Shown: in pieces, positions 13,725 to 32,639 of the stretch
How positions within the stretch are numbered: the stretch's first letter is position 1
How the letters are laid out: the number at the start of each line of letters is the position of its first letter
Assembly: GCA_028023455.1 (NCBI GenBank)
Contig: JAQFVV010006449.1
Coordinates: forward strand, 666,812 to 730,811
Source: Epiperipatus broadwayi
Lineage: Eukaryota > Onychophora > Udeonychophora > Euonychophora > Peripatidae
DNA length: 64,000 nt
Direction: 5' to 3'
Made by a program: the position numbers and the translations under genes
Notes under the pieces: generated by a model
Database searches by the model: none
Seen by the model: only the letters and a program-made list of their open reading frames with translations
Told to the model about the DNA's origin: nothing

Positions 13725-15899
13725 TGTGACCTTCTGAATGGTCACAAGAAACAAACTTTAAATCATACTCTATCAGTAGTGAATAACTTCATTTAACAAA
13801 AAAAAATGAAATAGCACTAAAAGTTTTAAAAAAATTTATGTTAATGGTCTAAAACCTTATGTGGGAGTTGCTTATGGATTTTAGTTGAGAGTCTTATAAG
13901 CATTTAGTAATTATTATTGTATTGGATAAAATATTTAATGGTAGAAAGGGAGGTAGATTATTACAGGAGTTATTAATGTGTAAATTAAGTTGATGCAAAT
14001 TTGTTTTATTTATTTGTAAAATAGTGGCTGATATTTTTAGATGGTTTTCTGATCAGTTTATTCACAAGCACAACCGTCCATGTATAGGTAGTATAATCAG
14101 TGAAATATCTTTAACCAATATTTGTATGTTATATTTTAGTCAGGATCGTTTAGTATTTATATAGCAGCATATGTGTGTGCATGTATGTCTGTGTCATCTT
14201 CCAATTACATTTTCATATTTAATTACAGTATATAATTTTACATTTTACAATAAAACACTTAAAATAACAGCAAATATCACTGATAACAGGTGCAAGTATA
14301 TTTTGAGTGGTTAATGGATATTTGGATTAGCAAATTATTTAACAAATTAAATTGTGTTATCAACTACTTTATTAATGGATAATTAATGTTTATTTGTTTT
14401 AAAAGTATATACATTTTTTGTTTTATGCGGTTTGATTTAATTTAGAAAATCAAATGATTTTTTTAAGGAAATATTTCTTGAATATTTGTTACATAAATAT
14501 CTGAGTGTGAAAGGTGGAGCTAACCATTGTAGGATAAGGTGACATCTTGATTGATGGAAAGGAGATGTATTTAAGTGATAGTCAGCAATAAAATATATTC
14601 TGCTTCTGTCACTTCTTCTATTTACATGGTTTTTTCAATCTCTTCCAGAAATCAAGTTGGTTAAACTCCAAAGTATAATTTTTTAAACATTATTATTTTA
14701 TAAAATTCAGTATTAAAATTCTAGCTACCAGACAACATTAAGAAAAAGAATGTCAGGCTAATTTTTTTACAAGGTATATTTTTCTTCACTCTCCACTCAA
14801 TTAAACGTTAAATTAACACTATCATTTGAAATGTATTTATATGCTTATAACCTAAATCTACTTTACTTACCTATGTTTTCTATTGTTAAAGAAAAAATGA
14901 AATCGCATGAACTTTATAATCATTTAAGAAAATGATGCAGGACTGTTTAACCAAACATATCATAAACTCTCAGTTTGAATTGTCTTATAATTATATAAAA
15001 GTTAAGTTAAAATGAGAGGATGTGTGTATAATTTATTGTGCAATATTTTAAACTGCTACATGATAATAACTATGCTTGACATTTATGCTTATGAAATATT
15101 TTATTAAAGAAGTGAATGTGTGGCTCATAAAAAATTAACCAAGAATTAGTATTTATTTAATATGTACCTGATTTAAATTGAGTGGAAGAACATTAATAGT
15201 ATATATTTGTTGTTCTCTTCGGTATGTGAATGTATTATAAAGAAAAAATATTGTTATCTAAGGAATTGTAGAGTTTCCGTGAACAATTAGCAATAGACTA
15301 AAATTATTATATTTGTGCTAACTTATGAAGTAATGGGAAGCTAATGTTCTTTTGGAAGCCTTCTAAAATTATTACTAAGGTGAAAATTTCCAGAATTAAT
15401 TAAATGGTCAATATTAAACCAATATATAGCTGAAATTGTAAATCCATTATCTCTATTGTTATAAAGAAGTTTATTACTTGTGTGCTATATAAGTGAGCTC
15501 AATTAGCAATTGATGACTTTTTTAATTTTTGAAACTCTTTTCACAACAATATTAAATTTATTATGGAAATAGAAAATAATAATCCATTACCTTTTTAGAT
15601 GTTTTGATTGAAAGAAGGGAAGATGGTTTTTTATCCCATGGTATATGGTTCTTTATCCCATGGTATATATATAAAAAACCAACACACACTGGGAAGTATT
15701 TACATTTTACTTTTTCAGTGGCAAAGTCATTATTAAATAGAACAAAGAGAAGTTTCTGATGATAGCCATTTTCACTGGATCCTTTCTGCTACTAATAAAA
15801 TGGTTCTTGATAATGGTTTTAATTGCAACATTATTAATAGGGCTTATACATATAAAAAAGATTTTGATACATTATAAATCTAAAAAAATTTGCTGTATA

Positions 15900-16300
15900 T
15901 AAAAGCAGTAACTGATAAAATTGGGAGCATTTTAAAGAATAATAATATTCACACAGTTTACACTACTTAAAAAAAAAATTAGTGAAATATTTCTACTTTG
16001 TAAAGATAAAATTGCTTTGGAATGCCATGATGTATATGAAATTCCATGGAGGGTCTGTTCACATACATATATTGGACAGACTAATTGTAAAATAAATATT
16101 AGAAAGGAAGAATACATTCTGGCAGTCAAAGAAAAATCCAATTTATCAGCTATTTATCCTCCTATAAAATTAACTAATCATGATATCAATTTTGAAAAAA
16201 CAAATATTTTACCAAAAATTGAGCAATATGACCAGAGATTGCTAACAGAAGCAAGAGAGATTTTTAAAAGGCCCCAGAGCATAAATAAATGTGTGAATTA
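15900..16300 (+). pseudogene. Penelope-like element family 2: GIY-YIG endonuclease fragment
   Basis: The translation shows the linker and endonuclease end of a canonical (EN+) Penelope-like retroelement. The linker reads DKIGSILKNNNIHTVYTT and, after an in-frame stop near 15970, continues into VYEIPW and TYIGQTNCKINIRKEE. This is the GIY-YIG core layout of a GVY-IPC type first strand followed by YIGQT. A helical tail follows (EQYDQRLLTEAREIFKRP) and the frame closes near 16299. Such nucleases nick target DNA to prime reverse transcription. No RT domain remains, so it is truncated on the 5' side. It differs strongly from the other PLE family in this window and looks older. Confidence 0.75.
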
Positions 16301-16449
16301 AACAAGATTAACAACATTTGGAAGAAGCTATTGGTAAAAAAAATACATTTTAAAACTTCTCAACCAATAGAATTTAAATATGAGAAAGAAAACAATAAAA
16401 ATGATTTTATATCTAACACACATTCTTATGATTTGAGAAAGAGAACTCT

Positions 16450-16480
16450 CTGAGGAAGGTACTTGATATTGTACTGAAAC
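16450..16480 (+). ncRNA. Hammerhead-like core motif downstream of PLE family 2
   Basis: CTGAGGA (16450-16456) fits the hammerhead CUGANGA box. It is followed by a small hairpin, GGTAC - 8-nt loop - GTACT, and then GAAAC (16476-16480), the second conserved box. PLEs are known to carry hammerhead ribozyme motifs. A clear stem III and cleavage site could not be traced here, so this may be a decayed copy or a different conserved 3' structure. Confidence 0.35.
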
Positions 16481-16641
16481 ATCAGCATTTAGCTTTTTTA
16501 CTACATGGAATATCCCGCAAATAGTAATAATAATATGACATATTTTATCCAGGAAAATATTAGAATTTATATATATAAATGTTGATACAAAGATTTTCAT
16601 GGGTTGTATATATAAAAGACATATTTTATGAATTCATTAGT

Positions 16642-16740
16642 GTTAAAAAATTTAAATATTGATATACCGATGTTTTGACTTGATCTTGACTTGTGTGATC
16701 AAATCAAAATGTCAGTATATCAATATTTAAATTTTTTAAC
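16642..16740. repeat. Near-perfect 44-bp inverted repeat (hairpin)
   Basis: Arms at 16642-16685 and 16697-16740 (GTTAAAAAATTTAAATATTG near the left end) are complementary with few mismatches and leave an 11-nt loop. It lies just downstream of the PLE family 2 fragment and just before a long TA tract. It may be a palindromic PLE end or a small foldback MITE. Confidence 0.8.
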
Positions 16741-16753
16741 ATAGATGAGCCTG

Positions 16754-18815
<2,062 letters not shown>

Positions 18816-18996
18816 ATATATATTGATGTCTGTATTTCTTCATAATATATATTGATGTCTGTATTTCTTCAAAATAATATATGTAAATTTATAAATAAAT
18901 ATTAGAAACTACAGTACTTAAAAGTTTATAAAAATATACCTATAACCGTCACTTAGAAGCACTTTCAACTATCTTTGTAGTTTTTATCAACTAATA

Positions 18997-19984
18997 CACC
19001 CAGGTCTCTTTTTCCTGTGAACTTATTTAACATGATTTTGAAGTAACATGATTTTGAAATTACACGATTCGTGTTTCACCGGAAGTTGAACTCCGATATT
19101 GCGCTATTACTTTAAATAATAAATTTTGCGCACTTACATTATATTGAAAGTAATAGCACATTATTGGAATTCAACTTTCATCTTAGTAATTTCAATATTT
19201 TCAGTGCTTTATAATAGTAAGATTTTATGCAATAATGAAATTAAAATCATAATTTCCACATTTTATGTATACCCATATTAAATTTTACAAGATTATAATG
19301 TAAATTTGTTCAAACATTGTGTGTGTTAATTTTTCATTTTAAATCACATTCTGTTTTTGCTTTTTAAAAAAGAACATAATCAATTATTATTTTCTTATTA
19401 ATGACACTAATCATTAATGTGCTCTTAAATTCCAATGAGAGCAAAATGGTTGTATGTCTGGATATCGCAAGCTTCATAAACAATTAATAAAATCATCGTC
19501 TCAAAGATTAATTAATAATTACATTGTCACCAGAAAACCATTGATACAACATGAGTGTGAAGTTGGCATTAGTTGTATTTCCTCTTGTGAAAAATTTGAT
19601 TTTTTACCAGTTTACAAACGAACATGTTTTTCGGCAAGTAGCAATAATAATTAAAACGTGTATAAAAATGTAAATTACTGTACTGTAAATTATGCATAAA
19701 AATATATTATTTTGAATAAAATTAAATATTATAGTTAAAAAAATTTGTCTTGTATCAATTTTTTTCAAATTTGAAATTTTTTATTAGTCGTATTTTATTT
19801 CCTTATTTATTTTTTTTGCACGAATTTTAAAGTAATTTTATGTTGGTGCTTTGCTTTTACGCAAATTTTGAAAAATCACAGACCACATCCCCCCTTTTTC
19901 AATGTAAGTTACATCTATTTTTGCACGATTTTATTTGCACATTTTCTGAGGAACCTATCTATCGCATAAAATGAGTCCCAGGTG
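18997..19984. mobile_element. ~1-kb TIR transposon, pogo/Tc1-mariner-like, copy 1
   Basis: The element begins CACCCAGGTCTC and ends GAGTCCCAGGTG, which are inverted-complement ends. TA lies on both sides (18995-18996 and 19985-19986), as expected for Tc1/mariner/pogo insertion. The terminal CACCTGGG...TCATTTTATGCG resembles pogo/Tigger ends, by inference. The complement aligns with 32640-33609 over several hundred bases. A 66-codon frame at 19454-19654 (+) with several Cys residues could be a transposase remnant, but I recognise no DDE motif. A smaller inverted-repeat element is nested near its left end. Confidence 0.65.
19084..19187. mobile_element. Small foldback MITE nested in the TIR element
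   Basis: Arms GTTGAACTCCGATATTG... and ...ATTATTGGAATTCAAC are inverted complements over about 30 bp with a short centre. A related sequence lies at 56276-56417. Confidence 0.6.
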
Positions 19985-20828
19985 TACTTTTAAAATGTCA
20001 GCTTTCTTATAATTCCATGATGTCAACTTTCCCATAATTCCGTGATCTTAATGTTTGCTTTTTGCCTATTAATTAAATTTTGCTTGTATTTATATATTAA
20101 CATCACTTTTTTAATTTTTCTTTTATTATTATTTTTTTAAGTATCCAATATTTTTTACATTACTATAATTAAAATCAAAACTATATATACATGATTTATT
20201 ATGGTCATAAAAGACAAAAGCTGATAAATTATCATTATTTTTATAATTTTGTTTTGTATTTTGAACCCTTTTTAATATTAATAAGTGCTCTTTTGTTTTT
20301 TTTTCCAAAATGCACCTCTATTCACCTATATCCACTGCCACACCTACACATCCATTTGTAAATGATATAATTTTTATTTGTTAAAAAATTCTTATTCTTG
20401 GATATATTTATCAATTTATTCAATGTAGGTGGTGCATAAAATGCAATATCACATATACCTTGATAATTTTTCTTAGTGAAACTTACCTGTTGATTTGAAA
20501 TATATGTTATTGATATCCAAAATTTTTTATCAAAACAATTAACCTTATTATTATTTTCATATTTACAATTAAAATTTTTAATAGTATAATAAACACAATC
20601 ATAATTATATCCAACGTTTAAAAATTCATTATAATATATTTCAATATTTTTGTTTTTATCTGATGGATATTTACAAAGGTTATCTAAATAAGAAGGACTT
20701 CAAACCTGCCATTTTATGCAATATTGATACTTTTGATTCATATGGAATATATCCTCTCTTTTGCTATTGGTTTCAGAGTCGTATAGTAATCCAGTTTATC
20801 TTTGTTTCTAATTTTATATATATATATT

Positions 20829-26361
<5,533 letters not shown>

Positions 26362-26404
<43 letters not shown>
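26362..26404. repeat. (TA)n at the left 3' end of PLE pair 1
   Basis: TA tract touching the outer (3') end of the minus-strand PLE copy. Confidence 0.9.
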
Positions 26405-26405
<1 letters not shown>

Positions 26406-27920
26406 AAAACTAAAAACAAATAAATAGAAAATCAAAACTACCCCAAATCTAAAATTAAACCAGACCAGCATAAAAATAATATTAAAACACAACCTAAGGT
26501 TTCACTGCTACAAGCAGACTTCTCAAGTGTAAAGGACTACAAAAAAATTACACAATATATATACTATTAAAAACTACCCACAAATCCATTCACTTCCCAT
26601 CCACCCTTAATATTAAAAGAACTCTTAAATAAGTTAATTGCTTCAGAATAATAAATTTTCAATAATAAAGACTCTTTAATTCTTCTTTTGATTTCATTTC
26701 TCTCAAAGAAGACAACCTTAGCTTCATCAACATCAATAGTGTGGCTTGTATCTTTTTCATGGACATACAAAGCAGAACTAAGATGTCTATTTTTAACTCT
26801 ACTTTTATGAACCTTTCTTCTTTCATTTAAACTCAAACTACTCTGACCTATGTAAACCTTTTAACAAAATAAACAAGGAATAAAATATACTACACCAGGA
26901 ATAGTCTTTCTATCAAAAACTTCTTTTGTATTATTTAATAAATTATTCAATGTAACACCCCTTTTCCAAGCAATTTGCTTATTTCCAAACAATTTACTAT
27001 TTCTACACACAATTTTATAAGAAGACAATTTAAATGGCAAAGAAATAAAATCATATTTTTCTTTAACCTTTACATCCTTACAAATATTACTATTAAGTAA
27101 AATACTTTTAACAAATTTATCAGAGTATCCAACACTCAAATAATCATTATAAAATTGATATTTCTGAAACAAAGCTACCCCACTAGAATTATTTAATTTA
27201 ATATTCCTATGACAATAATTCCTTAAAACAGCTACTTTATGAGATACAGACTGATAGCTATCAGGTTTAATTATAGATCTTAATTCTTTACTTTTAACTC
27301 AATGACTGCACAATAAACAATTAGTTTCTACATTTCTAATCACCAAAAGATCTAAAAATTTTAACTTACCAAAATCTAACCCCCCTCCTTCTAACACAAA
27401 TTTTATAGAAGGATCAAAACAATTAAACACATTTACAAATTCCTTCAATTTATCATTCTCAACTACAAATAAACAATCATCAACATATAAAAAAATTCTT
27501 TTTAATAATAATTTCCTCTTCCATAAAACTAATATAAACTGAACATACTAAAGGAGAAATAATATAACCTATTATTCACCGTTTCTTAATCTTATAAAAA
27601 TTACCTTTATAAGTAAAATACATAGAATCTTCCAATAACAAAAGCAAATCTTTAATTACCTTAATTTTATTTTTTGATAAAGAACTTTTCTTAATCAATA
27701 CAGACAAAAGAACATCAATACTGCTTAACATATTATCAGACTGATACATATTTTCAATATCTAAACTTCCAAATACCCAATTACTTTCCATTTAAAATTA
27801 TTAATCTTATCAAAAACCTCAAAATAAGAAGAAACTGTGTACTGACCAAAATCAACAAATTGTTTTAAAAAATCATTCAAGAATCTAGAAATACCCTCTA
27901 CAACACTAACCCTGTAAAAG
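26405..27920 (-). pseudogene. PLE family 1, pair 1, minus-strand arm (RT + GIY-YIG, broken)
   Basis: Reading the minus strand from about 27920 leftward gives the same retroelement as the neighbouring plus-strand arm. The RT region has SLDIENMYQS (27791-27576). The central region and linker follow (27172-26861; FKLSSYKIVCRNSKLFGNK), then GIY-YIG (GVVYFIPCLFC and NERRKVHKSR), ending about 26567 in VNGFVGSF. It is broken into at least three frames. The RT YVDD region carries a short deletion relative to the plus arm, and several stops occur. The 3' untranslated end (26405-26566) holds the conserved stem-loop at 26499-26530. The 5' end stops opposite the 5' end of the plus arm, so the two copies meet head to head. 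Confidence 0.85.
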
Positions 27921-27937
27921 AGGGTATTTGTAAATTC

Positions 27938-28768
27938 TTGAATAATTTTTTAAAACAATTTGTTGATTTTGGTCAGTACACAGTTTCTTCTTCTTTTGAG
28001 GCTTTTGATAAGATTAATAATTTTAAAATGGAAAGTAATTGGGTATTTGAAAGTTTAGATATTGAAAATATGTATCAGTCTGTTAATAGGCTAAGCAGTA
28101 TTGATATTCTTTTGTCTGTATTGATTAAGAAAAGTTCTTTATCAAAAAATAAAATTAAGGTAATTAAAGATTTGCTTTTGTTATTGGAAGATTCTATGTA
28201 TTTTACTTATAAAGGTAATTTTTATAAGATTAAGGAAGGTTGGATAATAGGTTATATTATTTCTCCTTTAGTATGTTCAGTTTATATTAGTTTTATGGAA
28301 GAGGAAATTATTATTAAAAAGAATTGTTTATATGTAAAATTATTTGTCAGATATGTTGATGATTGTTTATTTGTAGTTGAGAATGATAAATTGAAGGAAT
28401 TTGTAAATGAGTTTAATTGTTTTGATCCTTCTATAAAATTTGTGTTAGAAGGAGGGGGGTTAGATTTTGGTAAGTTAAAATTTTTAGATCTTTTGGTGAT
28501 TAGAAATGTAGAAACTAATTGCTTATTGTGCAGTCATTTAGTTAAAAGTAAAGAATTAAGATCTATAATTAAACCTGATAGCTATCAGTCTGTATCTCAT
28601 AAAGTAGCTGCTTTAAGGAATTATTGTCATAGGAATATTAAATTACATAATTCTAGTGGGGTAGCTTTGTTTCAGAAATATCAATTTTATAAAGATTACT
28701 TTTTGTTGGATACTCTGATAAATTTGTTAAAAGTATTTCATTTAATAGTAATATTTGTAAGGATGTAA
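27938..28768 (+). CDS. PLE reverse transcriptase (5'-truncated, frameshifted)
   Basis: The 276-codon frame encodes the palm and following region of a Penelope-type reverse transcriptase. Motif A is SLDIENMY (Asp about residue 41). The motif B region is IIGYIISPLVCSVY (residues 103-116), corresponding to the G-x-x-x-S-P block of PLEs. Motif C is YVDD (residues 139-142), and a motif E-like LKFLDLLVIR follows. The catalytic aspartates are intact. The fingers and N-terminal part are missing. After FQKYQFYKDY the frame runs out of register: compared with the minus arm one base is lost near 28703. The genuine protein would continue into the GIY-YIG region listed next. Non-functional as it stands. 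Confidence 0.85.
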   Translation: MNNFLKQFVDFGQYTVSSSFEAFDKINNFKMESNWVFESLDIENMYQSVNRLSSIDILLSVLIKKSSLSKNKIKVIKDLLLLLEDSMYFTYKGNFYKIKEGWIIGYIISPLVCSVYISFMEEEIIIKKNCLYVKLFVRYVDDCLFVVENDKLKEFVNEFNCFDPSIKFVLEGGGLDFGKLKFLDLLVIRNVETNCLLCSHLVKSKELRSIIKPDSYQSVSHKVAALRNYCHRNIKLHNSSGVALFQKYQFYKDYFLLDTLINLLKVFHLIVIFVRM

Positions 28769-28770
28769 AG

Positions 28771-29271
28771 GTTAAAGAAAAATATGATTTTATTTCTTTG
28801 CCATTTAAATTGTCTTCTTATAAAATTGTGTGTAGAAATAGTAAATTGTTTGGAAATAAGAAAATTGCTTGGAAAAGGGGTGTTACATTGAATAATTTAT
28901 TAAATAATACAAAAGAAGTTTTTGATAGAAAGACTATTCCTGGTGTAGTATATTTTATTCCTTGTTTATTTTGTAAGAAGGTTTACATAGGTCAGAGTAG
29001 TTTGAGTTTAAATGAAAGAATAAAGGTTCATAAAAGTAGAGTTAAAAATAGATATCTTAGTTCTGCTTTGTATGTCCATGAAAAAGATACAGGCCACACT
29101 ATTGATTTTGATGAAGCTATGGTTGTCTTCTTTGAGAGAAATGAAATCAAAAGAAGAATTAAAGAGTCTTTATTATTGAAAATTTATTATTCTGAAGCAA
29201 TTAACTTATTTAAGAGTTCTTTTAATATTAAGGGTGAATGGGAAGTGAATGGATTTGTGGGTAGTTTTTAA
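28771..29271 (+). CDS. PLE GIY-YIG endonuclease domain (downstream part of the RT ORF)
   Basis: This frame continues the retroelement protein after the frameshift; the first in-frame Leu at 28798 is not a real start. It holds the linker FKLSSYKIVCRNSK and then the GIY-YIG nuclease core. The first strand is GVVYFIPC and the second is KVYIGQ, with a CxxC (CLFC) between them. RIKVHKSR supplies the conserved Arg, and a C-terminal helical part follows (ERNEIKRRIKESLLLK, then NLFKSSFNIKG). It ends TAA at 29271. In canonical PLEs this nuclease nicks the target for primed reverse transcription. The domain itself looks complete. Confidence 0.85.
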   Translation, partial: VKEKYDFISLPFKLSSYKIVCRNSKLFGNKKIAWKRGVTLNNLLNNTKEVFDRKTIPGVVYFIPCLFCKKVYIGQSSLSLNERIKVHKSRVKNRYLSSALYVHEKDTGHTIDFDEAMVVFFERNEIKRRIKESLLLKIYYSEAINLFKSSFNIKGEWEVNGFVGSF

Positions 29272-29445
29272 TAGTATATATATTGTGTTGTTTTTTTTTG
29301 TAGTTCTTTACACTTTAGAAGTCTGTTTGTAGCAGTGAAACCTTAGGTTGTGTTTTAATATTATTTTTATTCTGGTCTGGTTTAATTTTAGATTTGGGGT
29401 AGTTTTGATTTTATATTGACTAGTTTAGCTTTATGCTTGTAATGT

Positions 29446-29447
29446 TT

Positions 29448-29490
<43 letters not shown>
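29446..29490. repeat. (TA)n at the right 3' end of PLE pair 1
   Basis: TA tract, with one AA interruption, between the plus-arm PLE 3' end and TTGTACCGG. Confidence 0.9.
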
Positions 29491-29492
<2 letters not shown>

Positions 29493-32400
29493 ACCGGTCA
29501 GAATTGTATGTTCATCTAACAAGAATTAGGATCTAAGCAAAAGTACCTAGAGTTCAATCATATACGAGATACACAGGTCAGGGATACTCATGAACTCTGC
29601 CCTATTGCCCACCTCCCAAATCTATCACATTACAAACAACATTTCTGATGATAGCAACCTACTTTCCAATTATCTCCGGCCCAGAGGGTTCAGCAGAGAC
29701 ACAAGAGATTTAAGCTTAACTAAATGATAATGCAAAGTAATAAGAGATGTGTGCACATGAACCAATAAAATCTCCAAAAGATAGATTATTAAATGTAAAT
29801 TTATTTAACATGAAATTAATATTAGAAATCGATTTATATGTGAACAGCTAGATATAGAGATTTACAATGACTTAGAACCTTGATTATACAAAGAATACCT
29901 GATCTAGGTTTCACTTATGGTCACCTATGCATTCCATACTAACCTTAATGGCATAACAGGGTTTGATGGATATGCATTACTAAACATACATGGTAAGAAA
30001 TTTATTATATGATGTGGCTTAATATGCTAATATAATTTAACGGGTTTCTATTATTCACGCTATGACATTCTTCAATCATGAAAATTATAATGGATAGCGA
30101 TGGCCATGCCTGGCTATTAGATCGAGTAATGACATGATTTCCAATTACATAGAATATAACAAAATTCAATAGTTGTGAGTGGGCTTTTATTCTAACCATC
30201 ACATTTTAAACAATAAATGATCTAGCGAGCTTGGATTACATTTGGATTTTATTAAGAGTTACATTAACTATAAATCAGTTATTTTGGGACATTATGAGAT
30301 GATTCATTATTTATTATTTACAAAGAGAATGAGGAAAAACATAATTATTTTAACATGGTCATATGACTTGGCATTCACAGTTTTATTAATAATCAATGAT
30401 TAACGTGTTTAATAGCGGTTAACGAAATGTGGATAGCGCTAATAGGCGATGACGTATATCAAAAGGGCAAATTTAATCTATTTTATAACGAAAACTTTGG
30501 AAAGGCTTAGGAGAATCACATCATTATGGCTTACAGACATTTAAATTATGTATGGGGAGTATGAACAATAATGTGCGGACCGAACGATAATGCTTGAGAG
30601 GACGAGGAGCTTCATCAACTTGATAACGAAGAATATAGGCTTATTTTCACTTGTGACGGATAGCATCCGAAGTGGTTGGCAAAATACCATGGTTCTGATT
30701 TGTCAAATGTTAACCCATAGCAGCGCTTACTGAACCAACACAATCTGTGGGAGTCAGGACCTCCACACTCCGCCGAGAATTGCGCTATATGGATTCCAAG
30801 AATGAGAGAGAGTATGATGAAGCAACTTTTGATTTGTGAACAATATCATCAGGACACATGGCGAAGGCTTTCAGGTTTGTCTTAACCTGATTTATATGGC
30901 CTTAATTGGTAATCAAGCCTAGCATAATGAAATAATTATATCCAAGCGATTCCAAAAAGAGGGCATACAATTTACTTAAAGAACTTATTTGATATATTAA
31001 TAATAGAATATATAAAACAAAATTAAGAATCCCTTCGCTAAACGCATGTTAATCCGCCCGAGAAATAAGTTTCTTAAATCATCATTAGATGGTGGGCTAC
31101 TTATCAAATGAATCATCATTTAGAAATACATATTCTGAACTAAATTTATTTATTACTCAATTTCTATAATACTGATCAATAGCGTGAAATAATAGTACAT
31201 AATATATTTAAATTTTGTCGAATTGCATATTAATTAATAAAATACAATTTAGGAGTACTTCTCAATCGGGTGAATTTTATAGCATGGTAAGAAGACTTAC
31301 GTTTACAGTTAAATATTCCTTAATTGCGGAATAGCAAAAATACAATAGGATTGATTCACCAGATTGAGTTATTAGCATATTAAATTTGGTATGATTTGCA
31401 CAATATTAAGTAACGAAAAACTGCCGCATTTAAAATAAAAATACAATAAGAGTGAAAACCTAGTATTCAAGTTTAGAGAGTAAAATACAATTTAAATATA
31501 AAAGCAATAAGAGATCAAAAAGAGGTCATTATTTAAGCATTTAATCGGTGTAGCATTACCGATGGGAAAAACAAGCAATTACATTTTTACATTACAAAGA
31601 GTACAAAACTAGAAATGTTTAATAAGACATACATTAGGTGGTTGGAATTAATTTTATTGAAGGTTGAAATTTACGTTTTATAGTTGAAAGGTTTATTAGG
31701 ACGAAAGCATTAGAGTTCAGTTTTGCAGCAGGGGATTACCTTTATTTCTGATGACTGTACAGCCGTGTGCACATGTGTTGGTTCCATGTTTGACAAAATC
31801 TAGTTAATTTAGCAGTATTTTAATTAAATTATCATTTCAGTCCGTTCTTTATGTAGCATATAGTTCATTCCGGCAGTATTTTGGATACAATGGCTTACAA
31901 GTATTATGGCATTGGATGGATCTTGGAAGGACCAGGGAAGAAAATCTAAATACTACTCACTCGTCATTTTGAGGTTCTGAGTGACGTAACTTCCCCCAGC
32001 AACAGAGTTAGAAATTAATATGTAGAGCTCCTTAGTTAGGAAATGCGGTGGTATTTATACTCGTTTGTTATTGCCTTTAGGTAATCCCCGGATGTGTTAA
32101 TGGTTACAATGATACAGCAAATTTTGAAATACAAACGAGATCCAGTTCGAGAGTGTTGGTCTTAATCTATTTTAGGATGAAAATAGACCTGCGGAATAAA
32201 TGTTAAGTAACGTGAAATTTAAATAAATCTGTATCACAATGAAAACAGATTCCTCCGGAATTTAAAATACGGTAAGTCTTTTATTTAATACACTCGCATT
32301 ACACTCTCGAACTTTCTCTCTATTAGAATATATATGAATAAAAATATACATAGTATAACACTTTTATTTATTAAGCTTTATCTGTTACACACACATACGC

Positions 32401-32611
32401 ATGATTGTTTACTGCAATAGAAATATATAATTTATATGCATACTAACTTTAGATGAGTAGAAGTTTACAGAGACATAAACAATCATGCACATTGGTATAC
32501 CTTCACTCCCTAGTGGTTTATAATTAAATGATTGGGTTTGAACCCATGTTTGCAGGTCTCAAACATCACCAGAAAGTGAAGCCAAATGTGTGCAACAGAT
32601 TTGAGTGCTTC
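29491..32611. mobile_element. Non-coding 3.1-kb element-like stretch between TA tracts
   Basis: Begins TGTACCGGTCAGAATTG directly after TA repeats and ends GAGTGCTTCAA directly before the next TA tract. Its base composition is less AT-extreme than the surroundings (for example 30.5-30.9 and 31.9-32.1 kb). No coding frame longer than 65 codons and no recognised domain. By boundary pattern it belongs with the TATTG(T/C)-bounded stretches elsewhere in the window. A non-autonomous retro- or DNA element is the likeliest identity. Confidence 0.35.
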
Positions 32612-32639
32612 AATATATATATATATATATATACACACA
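32612..32639. repeat. (TA)n-(CA)n microsatellite
   Basis: TA tract passing into CA repeats immediately before the TIR element. Confidence 0.85.

Larger units (their letters stand above)
27921..29445 (+). mobile_element. PLE family 1, pair 1, plus-strand arm
   Basis: A 5'-truncated Penelope-like retroelement runs from the palindrome centre (27.91 kb) to a TA tract. It includes two coding segments, listed separately, and a 3' tail with the conserved GAGAAG-stem-loop-GAAACC-type motif (29313-29342). The element ends GACTAGTTTAGCTTTATGC before TA repeats. It lacks the N-terminal part of the RT ORF that complete PLEs have. Confidence 0.85.

Noticed and set aside
26405-29445. Interpretation of the PLE palindrome as DNA-transposon terminal inverted repeats
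   Set aside because: The arms encode RT and GIY-YIG and are full 3' ends of a retroelement on both sides, which does not fit short TIRs around a transposase.
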